Shown in pieces: positions 18,065-25,964 of a stretch of 64,000 bases of DNA; position 1 is the stretch's first letter; every line of letters begins with the position of its first letter. The position numbers were made by a program, and so were the translations under genes. Origin of the DNA: CAVUCE01 sp963739985. Its GTDB lineage: Bacteria; Bacteroidota; Ignavibacteria; Ignavibacteriales; Ignavibacteriaceae. The DNA is taken from contig CAVUCE010000005.1 of the NCBI GenBank assembly GCA_963739985.1, positions 383,488-447,487 on the forward strand, written 5' to 3'. The notes under the pieces are model-generated. The model was not told the DNA's origin. It did not search any database and saw only the letters and a list, made by a program, of their open reading frames with translations.

Positions 18065-18337
18065 TTATTTTTTAGGCGATAAAATCCCGATTACTGCGGT
18101 AAACAAAGCAGCTCCAATAATTGACCAGATTATAGGCATTGTAGTACCGCCGATGTTTATTACAAATAAATCAGGCAATCCCATTTTATGCGATAACCAG
18201 TTCCCGATTATCGCGCCTATAAATCCCACTACAATAGAAATTATACAGCCGCCGTTGCCAAAACCGACTATCGATCTGGCGATACCTCCGCAAATTCCCG
18301 CAATAACTAATAATACTATTAATTCTATTAAAGACAT
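18065..18337 (-). CDS. GlsB/YeaQ/YmgE family small membrane protein
   Basis: The protein has 90 residues with three hydrophobic segments and the glycine-rich pattern of this family: GGIARSIVGFGNGG in the first loop and VGFIGAIIGNWLS in the second helix. Members are inner-membrane, stress-associated (general or envelope stress), but the biochemical role is unknown. It is convergent with the sirtuin gene, 4 bases apart, and its upstream side faces the rpiB gene. Slightly longer than the E. coli forms, with a short extra loop LPDLFVINIGGTT. Confidence 0.8.
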   Translation of the reverse strand: MSLIELIVLLVIAGICGGIARSIVGFGNGGCIISIVVGFIGAIIGNWLSHKMGLPDLFVINIGGTTMPIIWSIIGAALFTAVIGILSPKK

Positions 18338-18499
18338 CTAATTCACTTTAATTGTTAATTTAAGTTTCGTTAGTTTCAATTTATCATATTTATTGTCACA
18401 AATTCAACTTATTTATATTAAAATTATTTGAATGATTTTTGTAAATTATTTCTAACCTTAATAATTTTTATTACAACAAAAAATAGAATAGGAATAAAA

Positions 18500-18937
18500 T
18501 TGAAATTAGTAATTGCGTCTGATCATGGTGGATTTGAATTAAAGGATTTTCTTTTAGGCTGGTTGAAAGAAAATAATTATGATGTTGAGGATTTGGGAAA
18601 TCATAAACTAGATCCTTCCGACGATTATCCCGATTTTGCACATGCAGTTGCAAAAGCTGTTGCGTCCGGAAAAGCTGAAAGGGGAATTGTACTATGCGGA
18701 AGCGGCGTTGGTGCTACCGTAGCAGCTAACAAAACCAAAGGTGTTAGAGCTTGCCTCTGTCACGATACATATTCGGCGCACCAGGGTGTTGAACATGATA
18801 ACATGAATGTGCTTTGCCTGGGCGGTAGAATTATAGGAATTGAATTAGCTAGAGAATTGGTTAAAGCTTTTTTGAGTGCAGAATTTATAAATGAAGGCAG
18901 ATTTAAAAGAAGATTAGAAAAAGTTGAACCGGTTTAA
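18500..18937 (+). CDS. rpiB: Ribose-5-phosphate isomerase B
   Basis: RpiB/LacAB fold with KLVIASDHGGFELKD at the start, the active cysteine and loop in GIVLCGSGVGATVAANK, and the HDTYSAHQGVEHDNMNVL segment that carries the catalytic histidine region. The enzyme interconverts ribose 5-phosphate and ribulose 5-phosphate in the pentose phosphate pathway. The reading frame is open further upstream (an ATG at 18428), but that extension is hydrophobic and unlike the family. The TTG at 18500 follows an AGGA site by 6 bases and gives the normal length of 145, so I place the start there. Confidence 0.92.
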   Translation: MKLVIASDHGGFELKDFLLGWLKENNYDVEDLGNHKLDPSDDYPDFAHAVAKAVASGKAERGIVLCGSGVGATVAANKTKGVRACLCHDTYSAHQGVEHDNMNVLCLGGRIIGIELARELVKAFLSAEFINEGRFKRRLEKVEPV

Positions 18938-18982
18938 TAATTCATCGGTTCTGGTTTATTAACGAAATTAATTTAAAATAAT

Positions 18983-19049
18983 TCTACTAAAATAAAGTTT
19001 TCAACGGTCCAAAAGTTATTCCCTATTTGGCCAACTTTATTTTAGTAGA
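18983..19049. repeat. 17-bp perfect inverted repeat with 33-base loop
   Basis: TCTACTAAAATAAAGTT (18983-18999) and its exact complement (19033-19049) enclose 33 bases. It lies downstream of rpiB on one side and of the small minus-strand gene on the other, so a two-way transcription terminator is possible, but the stem has little G+C and there is no T-run. A small transposable-element relic is the alternative. Confidence 0.5.
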
Positions 19050-19110
19050 TTTACTCAGAAGGAAAAGTAATTAAGTTTGGGGCTAAATTTATTCGAAATT
19101 TGATTTCGTT

Positions 19111-19257
19111 TTAAATTTTATCCCTTTTAATCTCACTAAAAGATCTTTCCTTATAATTCTTTTCGTTCTCGCGTGTTATTTTAAACCCAATGATTAAGAA
19201 TGTTAGTAATATTATTACGCCAATTACTATTGTCATTGAGTCTGAAAAAAGTACCAT
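19111..19257 (-). CDS. Small single-span membrane protein, 48 residues
   Basis: This short gene is read on the minus strand from an ATG at 19257 to TAA at 19111. A GAGGG ribosome site sits 4 bases upstream of the ATG. The product opens with a short polar stretch (MVLFSDS), then one strongly hydrophobic helix (about residues 8-24, MTIVIGVIILLTFLIIG), then a basic and charged tail (FKITRENEKNYKERSFSEIKRDK). This is the shape of a genuine small membrane protein with its tail in the cytoplasm, such as accessory peptides of respiratory or transport complexes, but no family can be named. Ribosome site, helix placement and charge pattern together argue against chance. Confidence 0.5.
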   Translation of the reverse strand: MVLFSDSMTIVIGVIILLTFLIIGFKITRENEKNYKERSFSEIKRDKI

Positions 19258-19627
19258 TGGTCCCTCACTTGGTAATTAATTCATACTAAAGCCGATCCCT
19301 TCCGGATCATTCGATATATTAATGCATAAAAATTTGTGCCAAACAGTTTTTCGTTAATTGAGCCCTATTTTCTACATTTATTCCAATTTGTGTTAATATT
19401 GTATTGTTTTAGAATCGTCCATTTATATCAGAATGAGACTCGCAATTTTTAAATCTATTAATCAATTAACTTATAGCAATAATTAAAATTTGTAAATCTA
19501 TTCAATAAATGCGATTTCTTCATTTTCAAAAACTACTATTAAATCCTATCTTGAAGCTAATCATAACAATTTTATATAAAATTCCTTAAAATGTATTAAC
19601 AAATTATGTAAAACTAAGGGAGAAAGA
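19258..19627. other. Noncoding stretch, nothing recognised
   Basis: I see no gene, RNA or clear repeat in these 370 AT-rich bases. They must hold the promoters of the small minus-strand gene and, on the other side, of the dehydrogenase gene at 19628, which has a GGGAGA ribosome site. Confidence 0.4.
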
Positions 19628-20506
19628 ATGAAAGTAGGTTTTATTGGTCTTGGACTTATGGGCAGTAGAATGGCAAAAAATCTTTTAGAGAAGAAATTTG
19701 ATCTTATTGTTTATAATAGAAGTAAAGAGAAATCCGAAAAATTAGCGGAACACGGCGCCAAAATTGCCGAAAATCCGACTGAACTAGCCGCCGAAGTCGA
19801 TATACTTATAACCATGCTGGCTGATCCTAAAGCTGTGGATGAAATGGCGATTGGCGAGAGCGGTTTTTTATATCAGCTTAAGCAAAAGTCTTTATGGATT
19901 GATTGTAGCACAGTGAATCCTTCATTCACAAAAGAATCGGCAAAAAAAGCCAATGGGATGAACATAAGATTTATTGATGCGCCTGTAGCAGGGACAATTC
20001 TTCCGGCTGAAAAAGGCGAATTAGTTTTCTTTGTCGGTGGTGAGAAAAAAGATGTTGAGGAAGCTAAACCATTATTTGAGGCTATGGGAAAGAAGTATAT
20101 CCATTACGGCGAAAACGGTAAAGGTACTTCTATGAAAATGGTTGTCAATTTGATTTTAGGTCAAGCAATGACGGCTTTTTCTGAAGGTTTAGTTCTTGGT
20201 GAAGCGTTAGGAATATCCAGGGACCAAATTTTTAAAACACTAATTGGCGGACCTGTTGTTGCGCCTTTTCTTGCGGGAAAACAAAGTAAAATATCTGAAG
20301 GTAATTTTGAACCTGAATTCCCTTTACAGTGGATGCAAAAAGATTTTCAGCTTGCCGCAGTAACAGCATTTGAAAATGATGTCGCTCTTCCTTTAACAAA
20401 TGCGGCTAAAGAATTATACGGTTTAGCGAAGAAAAGCGGTTTAGGCGAAGAAGACTTTTCTGCTATTTATAAATTTTTAACCGGTAAAATTAAAGAAAAG
20501 GAATAG
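19628..20506 (+). CDS. NADP-dependent beta-hydroxyacid dehydrogenase (GLYR/HIBADH family)
   Basis: The cofactor fold opens with FIGLGLMGSRMAKNL, and NRSKEK after the second strand favours NADPH (Arg near the 2'-phosphate). The substrate motif FIDAPVAGTILPAEKG and catalytic Lys in GKGTSMKMVVNL are intact, and the length (292) is normal. Close relatives reduce glyoxylate or succinic semialdehyde, or act on 3-hydroxyisobutyrate; the sequence does not settle which. It has its own GGGAGA ribosome site and a hairpin terminator just after the stop, so it is probably a single-gene unit. Confidence 0.85.
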   Translation: MKVGFIGLGLMGSRMAKNLLEKKFDLIVYNRSKEKSEKLAEHGAKIAENPTELAAEVDILITMLADPKAVDEMAIGESGFLYQLKQKSLWIDCSTVNPSFTKESAKKANGMNIRFIDAPVAGTILPAEKGELVFFVGGEKKDVEEAKPLFEAMGKKYIHYGENGKGTSMKMVVNLILGQAMTAFSEGLVLGEALGISRDQIFKTLIGGPVVAPFLAGKQSKISEGNFEPEFPLQWMQKDFQLAAVTAFENDVALPLTNAAKELYGLAKKSGLGEEDFSAIYKFLTGKIKEKE

Positions 20507-20535
20507 ATTAGCCCTTAAATAATATTTTGATTAAT

Positions 20536-20558
20536 TGCCCGTGAATGCGGGCATTTTT
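20536..20558 (+). terminator. Rho-independent terminator of the hydroxyacid dehydrogenase gene
   Basis: TGCCCG (20536-20541) pairs with CGGGCA (20548-20553) around GTGAATG-like loop bases, followed directly by five Ts. It lies 30 bases after the stop at 20506 and its T-run touches the last codon of the convergent marC-type gene, so the two genes share the boundary. Confidence 0.8.
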
Positions 20559-21195
20559 ATTTAATCATAAAGATATCTCGTAAAATCGGTTTCAATCCGC
20601 TAAAGAGAAACTCAACTGCGATAACCATTACTATCAAACCCATAATTCTCATTAAAACTTTGTTCCCGTTTTCACCTAGGAATTTCATAACTGTTCGCGC
20701 ACTCAACAAAACAAATAAAGTAATACCGAGTACTAAAAGAATTACTCCTGTTAAAACTAATTTCTGTTCAATTAGGTGAGCATCGTTCATCATAACAATT
20801 CCGGCTGTTATTGCTCCGGGACCGCAAATAAGAGGAATTGCCAGCGGAGTAATGGCAATATCATTTGCAAAATCTTTTGTTGTCTCATCATCCGATTTCG
20901 TTCTTATCAATCTGGCTTGAAGCATATCAAAACCAGCCATAAAGAAAATAATTCCGCCGACAACCCGTAAACCATTAACAGAGATCTGGAAGAATTCAAA
21001 AATAAATCTGCCTGAGTATGCAAACAAAAGCAGAGTTAAAGTAGCAGTAAACACTGCCTTAATTGCAACTTTTCTTGCTTCTTTAGATGGCATTTCGGAA
21101 GTCATTGAAGTATAAACCGGAATTACTCCGATTGGATTTACCATTGTAAAAATTGAAGTAAAAGCCAATAAGCCGAATTCAAAAATTTTATCCAT
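20557..21195 (-). CDS. MarC family integral membrane protein
   Basis: The protein has 212 residues with six hydrophobic helices in two repeats. The family motif FTMVNPIGVIPVY is near the N-terminus and ITPLAIPLICGPGAITAGI in the second repeat. MarC/YchE/YhgN proteins are inner-membrane proteins of unsettled function; the old link to antibiotic resistance was withdrawn for E. coli MarC. Its ATG overlaps the stop of the upstream decarboxylase gene by one base (TAATG), so the two are translationally coupled. Confidence 0.85.
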   Translation of the reverse strand: MDKIFEFGLLAFTSIFTMVNPIGVIPVYTSMTSEMPSKEARKVAIKAVFTATLTLLLFAYSGRFIFEFFQISVNGLRVVGGIIFFMAGFDMLQARLIRTKSDDETTKDFANDIAITPLAIPLICGPGAITAGIVMMNDAHLIEQKLVLTGVILLVLGITLFVLLSARTVMKFLGENGNKVLMRIMGLIVMVIAVEFLFSGLKPILRDIFMIK

Positions 21196-22670
21196 TATTT
21201 ACTATCAAGTATTTTCTTTAATGTTGAATTTATCAATTCCCATGCGGCAATCAGATGTTTTTCTTCGGTACGAATTCCCGATACAACTAACCTGATTACA
21301 AAATTATTATTCAATTTGGTATGAGTTAAAAATAATTTACCGGTAGAGTTTATATCATCCATGAGTTTTTGATTTAATTTGTTTAGCTCATCTTGGTTGC
21401 CATATTTTTCCGGATTAGCTCTGAAACAGATTGTACTAAAGGGAGTCGGAGCCAATCTTTCAAACAAATTACTTTTATCGATTAGTGAAGCAAACTGTTT
21501 TCCTAATCTTAAATGTTCACGAAGAATTTCAATAATTCCATCTGTTCCAAAATACCTAATTATGAACCAAAGTTTTAAAGAACGGAATCTTCTGCCGAGT
21601 TGAATACCGTAATCCATAAAATTCTCTACTTCCGAATCTTCATTAGTTCTAAGATATTCGGCAACTAAGCTAAAAGCTCGTTTTAATATATCTGGTTTTT
21701 TAGTAAAAAATATACTTAAATCAATTGGAGTAAACATCCATTTGTGCGGATTCACAACCATTGAATCTGCTTTATCGATGCCGTTTAGAATATGTCTCAT
21801 CTCCGGTACAAGCGCTGCAACTCCTCCATATGCGGCATCTACGTGAAGCCATATATTATTACGTTTGCAAATATCGGCTATTTCATTTAACGGATCAATG
21901 CTTGTCGTTGATGTTGTCCCGATTGTAGCGACAACACAAATTGGTAAAAACCCTTGTTGTATATCTTCCTGGATCGCTTTCTCTAGCTCTTCCGGAATCA
22001 TTTGAAAATCACTGTTAACCGGAATTTTTCTTAATCCTTCAATTCCTAATCCTAAAGTTAATACGGCTTTATCAACAGATGAATGAGCATGCCCGGAAGC
22101 ATAAACCTTTAACTTAGGTATTTCACTTCTTCCGGCTAACCCTTTTTCTCTAACTTCTAAATATCTATTTTGTTCTCGTGCGGCAGCAATTGCATGCATT
22201 GTACTTACGGAAGCCGTATCATAAATAATTCCCCAGAATCCTTCATCAAGTTTAAGCATTTGCCTGAACCAATTAAGCATTGCTTGTTCCAATTCTGTCG
22301 CAGCCGGAGAAGTTTTCCAAACCATTCCATTTACATTAAATGCTGCAGTTAAAAGTTCAGCTAATATTCCCGGTCCGCTTGATGTAGAATTAAAATACGC
22401 CATAAAATTTGGATGATTCCAATGCGTAATACCCGGAAGAATAATTTTATCTATATCGGAAAAAATCGCATCCATTTTTTCGCCGTTTAAGGGAGGAGAT
22501 GAGGGAATCGAATTCTTTATGTCTCCCGGTTTAACTTTTGATAAAACGGGATAGTCTTCAATATTTGTAAAATAATCGGCTATCCAATCAATTAATTGAT
22601 GTCCGTATTTTCTAAATTCTTCCGGCGGCATATCGCCTAAAGGTTTATTAAGGATTTTAGGATTGTTCAT
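21195..22670 (-). CDS. PLP-dependent aromatic-amino-acid-type decarboxylase
   Basis: Group II decarboxylase fold. The pyridoxal-phosphate lysine is in VVNPHKWMFTPID, the aspartate that pairs with the ring nitrogen in LHVDAAYGG, and GVTHWNHPNFMAYFNS lies in the N-terminal substrate region. Length (491) matches aromatic-L-amino-acid decarboxylases, with tryptophan, tyrosine, phenylalanine or DOPA as possible substrates and an amine plus CO2 as products. The substrate cannot be fixed by eye. The stop overlaps the start of the MarC gene, so a transporter-like partner for the amine is a possibility but only inferred. Confidence 0.85.
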   Translation of the reverse strand: MNNPKILNKPLGDMPPEEFRKYGHQLIDWIADYFTNIEDYPVLSKVKPGDIKNSIPSSPPLNGEKMDAIFSDIDKIILPGITHWNHPNFMAYFNSTSSGPGILAELLTAAFNVNGMVWKTSPAATELEQAMLNWFRQMLKLDEGFWGIIYDTASVSTMHAIAAAREQNRYLEVREKGLAGRSEIPKLKVYASGHAHSSVDKAVLTLGLGIEGLRKIPVNSDFQMIPEELEKAIQEDIQQGFLPICVVATIGTTSTTSIDPLNEIADICKRNNIWLHVDAAYGGVAALVPEMRHILNGIDKADSMVVNPHKWMFTPIDLSIFFTKKPDILKRAFSLVAEYLRTNEDSEVENFMDYGIQLGRRFRSLKLWFIIRYFGTDGIIEILREHLRLGKQFASLIDKSNLFERLAPTPFSTICFRANPEKYGNQDELNKLNQKLMDDINSTGKLFLTHTKLNNNFVIRLVVSGIRTEEKHLIAAWELINSTLKKILDSK

Positions 22671-22706
22671 GAATTGTATTAAAGATTAATTCCAATTTTT
22701 AAGTTA

Positions 22707-25700
22707 TCAATTTTTTATACTTGCGTTATCCGGGAAAGACACCGTAAAAGTAGTTCCTTTGCCTTTTTCGCTTACCACTTTAACTGTTGCACCAATAAGA
22801 TCGATATAATTTTTTACTAAAGCCAAACCTAAACCATTGCCTTCAAATTTTCGCGAATAACCTGTATCCTCTTGAGAAAAAGGTTTGAAGAGTTTTGGTA
22901 TATATTCTTTTGAAATACCTATTCCTGTATCACTTATGTCTACGCTAACATTTTTGTACTCATTTTCATAAATTTTAATATTAACGCTACCTTCTATGGT
23001 ATATTTTACTGCGTTATTAATTAAGTTTTGAAATATTTCAGAAACCAAATATTCATCAGCTAAGATAGTTGTATTATTTGTCTGAAAATCTAATTCAATT
23101 TTTAAATTTCTTTCTGTAGTCAAATAATCAAATTCATTTTTGAGACCGCTGATTACTTTCTTTAAATCTATGTCTGTTACAATAAATTCAATATTTCCTG
23201 TTTGAACCGCTGCCATATTTAAAATTAAATCAATTGTTCTTAATAATCTTTTACCTGCAGAGTTTATAGCTGAGAAAGCTGCTGCGTGATCATCTTTTAA
23301 AGTATCAACAAGCTCTTCTTTTAATAGTGAGTTAAAACTCATAATTACATTTAAAGGAGATCTTATTTCGTGCGACATTTGTGCGAGAAATTCTGATTTT
23401 AATCTGTCGGATTCTTCAGCTTTTTCTTTAGCCTTAATTAATTCTTGTTCAATTATTTTCTTTTGGGTTATATCTTCTTTTATAGCTAAATAATGAGTTA
23501 CTTTGCCATCGGAATTAATGATTGGGGAAATTGAAGCGGATTCCCAATAAAGTTCTCCGTTTTTCTTTTTGTTGTGAAACTCCCCGCGCCACATTTTTCC
23601 GTGTGTAATTAGTTCCCACATATCTGAATATTCATCGGCAGGTTTTTCGCCGGACTTTAAGATTCTCGGGTTTTCACCGGTTACTTCTTTAAAAGTATAA
23701 CCGGTAAGCTCGGTAAATTTTGGATTAACATATTCAATATTTCCATCGATGTTTGTTATTATAATTGAATCGGGACTTTGTTCAACTACACGCGAAAGTT
23801 TTCTTAACTGCTCTTCGTATTCTTTTCTTTCTGAAATATCAATTACAATTCCTCTGAAACCAACCGGCTTTTCATTACGAATTACAGGACTGCTAAATAC
23901 CATTATCGGAAATTCTGTCCCGTCTTTTTTTAACCCTATATATTCATTGTTATCACTACTTTTACCGTAAAGACTATTTGCCAATTCTATCTTAGCTCGT
24001 TCTCTATCCTTACTCCCGAGCAATTGATAAATTGTTTTGGTCTCTTTAAAGTCTTGATCCGAGTAACCAAATATTTGAATTCCGGCCTTATTTACAAAGG
24101 TAAAATTACCTTGTATATCTGCTTCAAAAATTGTTTGCGGTAAAAGATCCGTAAGCTCTTTATATTTTTTCCTGCTTTCGTATAAGTCCTTTTCTGATTG
24201 TTTACGTTGTGTAATATCAAGTAAAGTTCCAACAATTGCCGCTTTCCCTTGATATAAAAGACGAGCACCGTGAACTTCCACATTAATTAAATTACTATTT
24301 TTTTTAACGCCTAAAAATTCATATTTGATAGAATCTAGATCTCCAACAAGCCTTTGCGAGATATAATTGTCCACCATTGATTGATCTTCTTTATATGTAA
24401 GATCATCGGGGCCTTTCTTATTGATTATTTCATCTTGCTCGTAGCCAAAAAACTCAGCAAACTTTGGATTAACATACTTAAACAAACCATCTTGTATTAA
24501 ATAAATTCCGGTTAATGAAAATTCCGCAAGTTTTCTAAACTTATCTTCCGATTCCGATAAAGCAAGCTCGGATTCCTTACGAGTGGTTATATCTCTATTA
24601 ACTCCTACTAGTGCAATTTGATTTCCATCCGCATCCATGAATGGAAAAACTATTGTTTCCGAAATACCCTTGGTTCCGTCTTTCATAATAAAGTTTATCT
24701 CACCGCTCCATTTTCCATGATCACGAATTCCCCTAATAATATCAACTGTAATCTTTCTTTGTTCTTCAGGCGTATTCAAAATTTCAACATTACTATTCAG
24801 AATTTCTTCTTTTTTATAACCATACAATTTTTCTGCGGCAGGATTCCAATTTAGTACAATTCCATCATGGTCGGTTAGTATTACGGCATCTAATAAATTT
24901 TCAAAGATGAATGCTTCCCTTTTTAACGCATATTCTGTTTTTTTCCGTTCAGTTATATTGCGATAAATACCTTGATACGCATCTCTTCCATTCCATTTTA
25001 TTAAAGCGACGCTCACTTCAACATCAAGTATTCTTTTATCTTTTGTGTATGCTTTTAATTCGTATCGGGAGTATAATGGCTTTGTCTTTTGTAAATTCTT
25101 AAACCTTTGAATAATCATCGGTCTATCTTCGGGAGCCACAATATTCAATAAATCGAAATCATCCCGCATAACAGATTCTTTGGAATAACCAAATAAATTT
25201 TCCCACGCTTTATTCACCATTACAAGTCGATTATCCTGAAGAACATAAATTGCGTCTATTGATGACTCAACAAGTGAACGATAACCTTGTTCGCGTTCAA
25301 TTAATACTTTTTCAATCTCCATCCTCTTTGTTATATCTATACTTATACCGATAATGTATTTTACTTTTCCGGAAGAATCTTTTAGAGGATATTTTACAGT
25401 ATAAGCCCAAGCGGAATTACCGTTATTATCGATGAATTCTTCTTCGTCTTCAATTTGTTCGATTTTTTCTTCCAGAATAGCTTTGTCTTCATTATACATT
25501 CTTTCTGCTGTTTCCGGTGGGAAAATATCGAAACTTGTTTTTCCGTAAATTTGGTCTAGAGGTAATTTACATAGTTCTGCAAAGTTATAATTTGAAAGGA
25601 TATATTTGCATTCTGTATCTTTTACATAAACGTAATTTGGACTTAATTTAATAACATTTTCAAAAAATTTTAATTTCTCATTAAGTTCTTTTTCTTTCGA

Positions 25701-25790
25701 ATCGAATTCTGATTTCAGTAATTTGTTTTCGTTTGTCAATAATTCAACTTTTCGAATTAATTGTTCTCTGTTTAGTTCTTCATAACTCAT
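22707..25790 (-). CDS. Histidine kinase with six PAS domains
   Basis: A coiled N-terminus (EQLIRKVELLTNENKLLKSE) leads into six PAS domains, with starts near residues 45, 168, 290, 415, 540 and 670, several with PAC tails. The phosphoacceptor helix has QMSHEIRSPLN, and the ATPase domain has NLINNAVKYT, ISDTGIGIS and GNGLGLALVKN. There are no membrane helices and no receiver domain, so it is a cytoplasmic sensor that must pass phosphate to a separate regulator. Six PAS domains in a row suggest integration of several small-molecule or redox inputs. Ligands are not visible from sequence. It stands divergent from the acyl-CoA synthetase gene. Confidence 0.9.
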   Translation of the reverse strand: MSYEELNREQLIRKVELLTNENKLLKSEFDSKEKELNEKLKFFENVIKLSPNYVYVKDTECKYILSNYNFAELCKLPLDQIYGKTSFDIFPPETAERMYNEDKAILEEKIEQIEDEEEFIDNNGNSAWAYTVKYPLKDSSGKVKYIIGISIDITKRMEIEKVLIEREQGYRSLVESSIDAIYVLQDNRLVMVNKAWENLFGYSKESVMRDDFDLLNIVAPEDRPMIIQRFKNLQKTKPLYSRYELKAYTKDKRILDVEVSVALIKWNGRDAYQGIYRNITERKKTEYALKREAFIFENLLDAVILTDHDGIVLNWNPAAEKLYGYKKEEILNSNVEILNTPEEQRKITVDIIRGIRDHGKWSGEINFIMKDGTKGISETIVFPFMDADGNQIALVGVNRDITTRKESELALSESEDKFRKLAEFSLTGIYLIQDGLFKYVNPKFAEFFGYEQDEIINKKGPDDLTYKEDQSMVDNYISQRLVGDLDSIKYEFLGVKKNSNLINVEVHGARLLYQGKAAIVGTLLDITQRKQSEKDLYESRKKYKELTDLLPQTIFEADIQGNFTFVNKAGIQIFGYSDQDFKETKTIYQLLGSKDRERAKIELANSLYGKSSDNNEYIGLKKDGTEFPIMVFSSPVIRNEKPVGFRGIVIDISERKEYEEQLRKLSRVVEQSPDSIIITNIDGNIEYVNPKFTELTGYTFKEVTGENPRILKSGEKPADEYSDMWELITHGKMWRGEFHNKKKNGELYWESASISPIINSDGKVTHYLAIKEDITQKKIIEQELIKAKEKAEESDRLKSEFLAQMSHEIRSPLNVIMSFNSLLKEELVDTLKDDHAAAFSAINSAGKRLLRTIDLILNMAAVQTGNIEFIVTDIDLKKVISGLKNEFDYLTTERNLKIELDFQTNNTTILADEYLVSEIFQNLINNAVKYTIEGSVNIKIYENEYKNVSVDISDTGIGISKEYIPKLFKPFSQEDTGYSRKFEGNGLGLALVKNYIDLIGATVKVVSEKGKGTTFTVSFPDNASIKN

Positions 25791-25964
25791 TCAAGTACTC
25801 TACAAAAAAATTTATTTATAAATACGAACTGTTTGATATCAGGATTCCCACATATTAAGTATCAATATATAATTATTTCGGTGTTTATTATTTAAAAATC
25901 GTTACTTTTAAAAATATTTAACATAGATTAATATAAAACAAAATTAAAAACTTAGGGGAAAATA

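Noticed and set aside
18428..18499. ATG start of rpiB with a 24-residue hydrophobic extension
   Set aside because: RpiB is cytoplasmic and the TTG at 18500 has a correctly spaced ribosome site and gives the family length.
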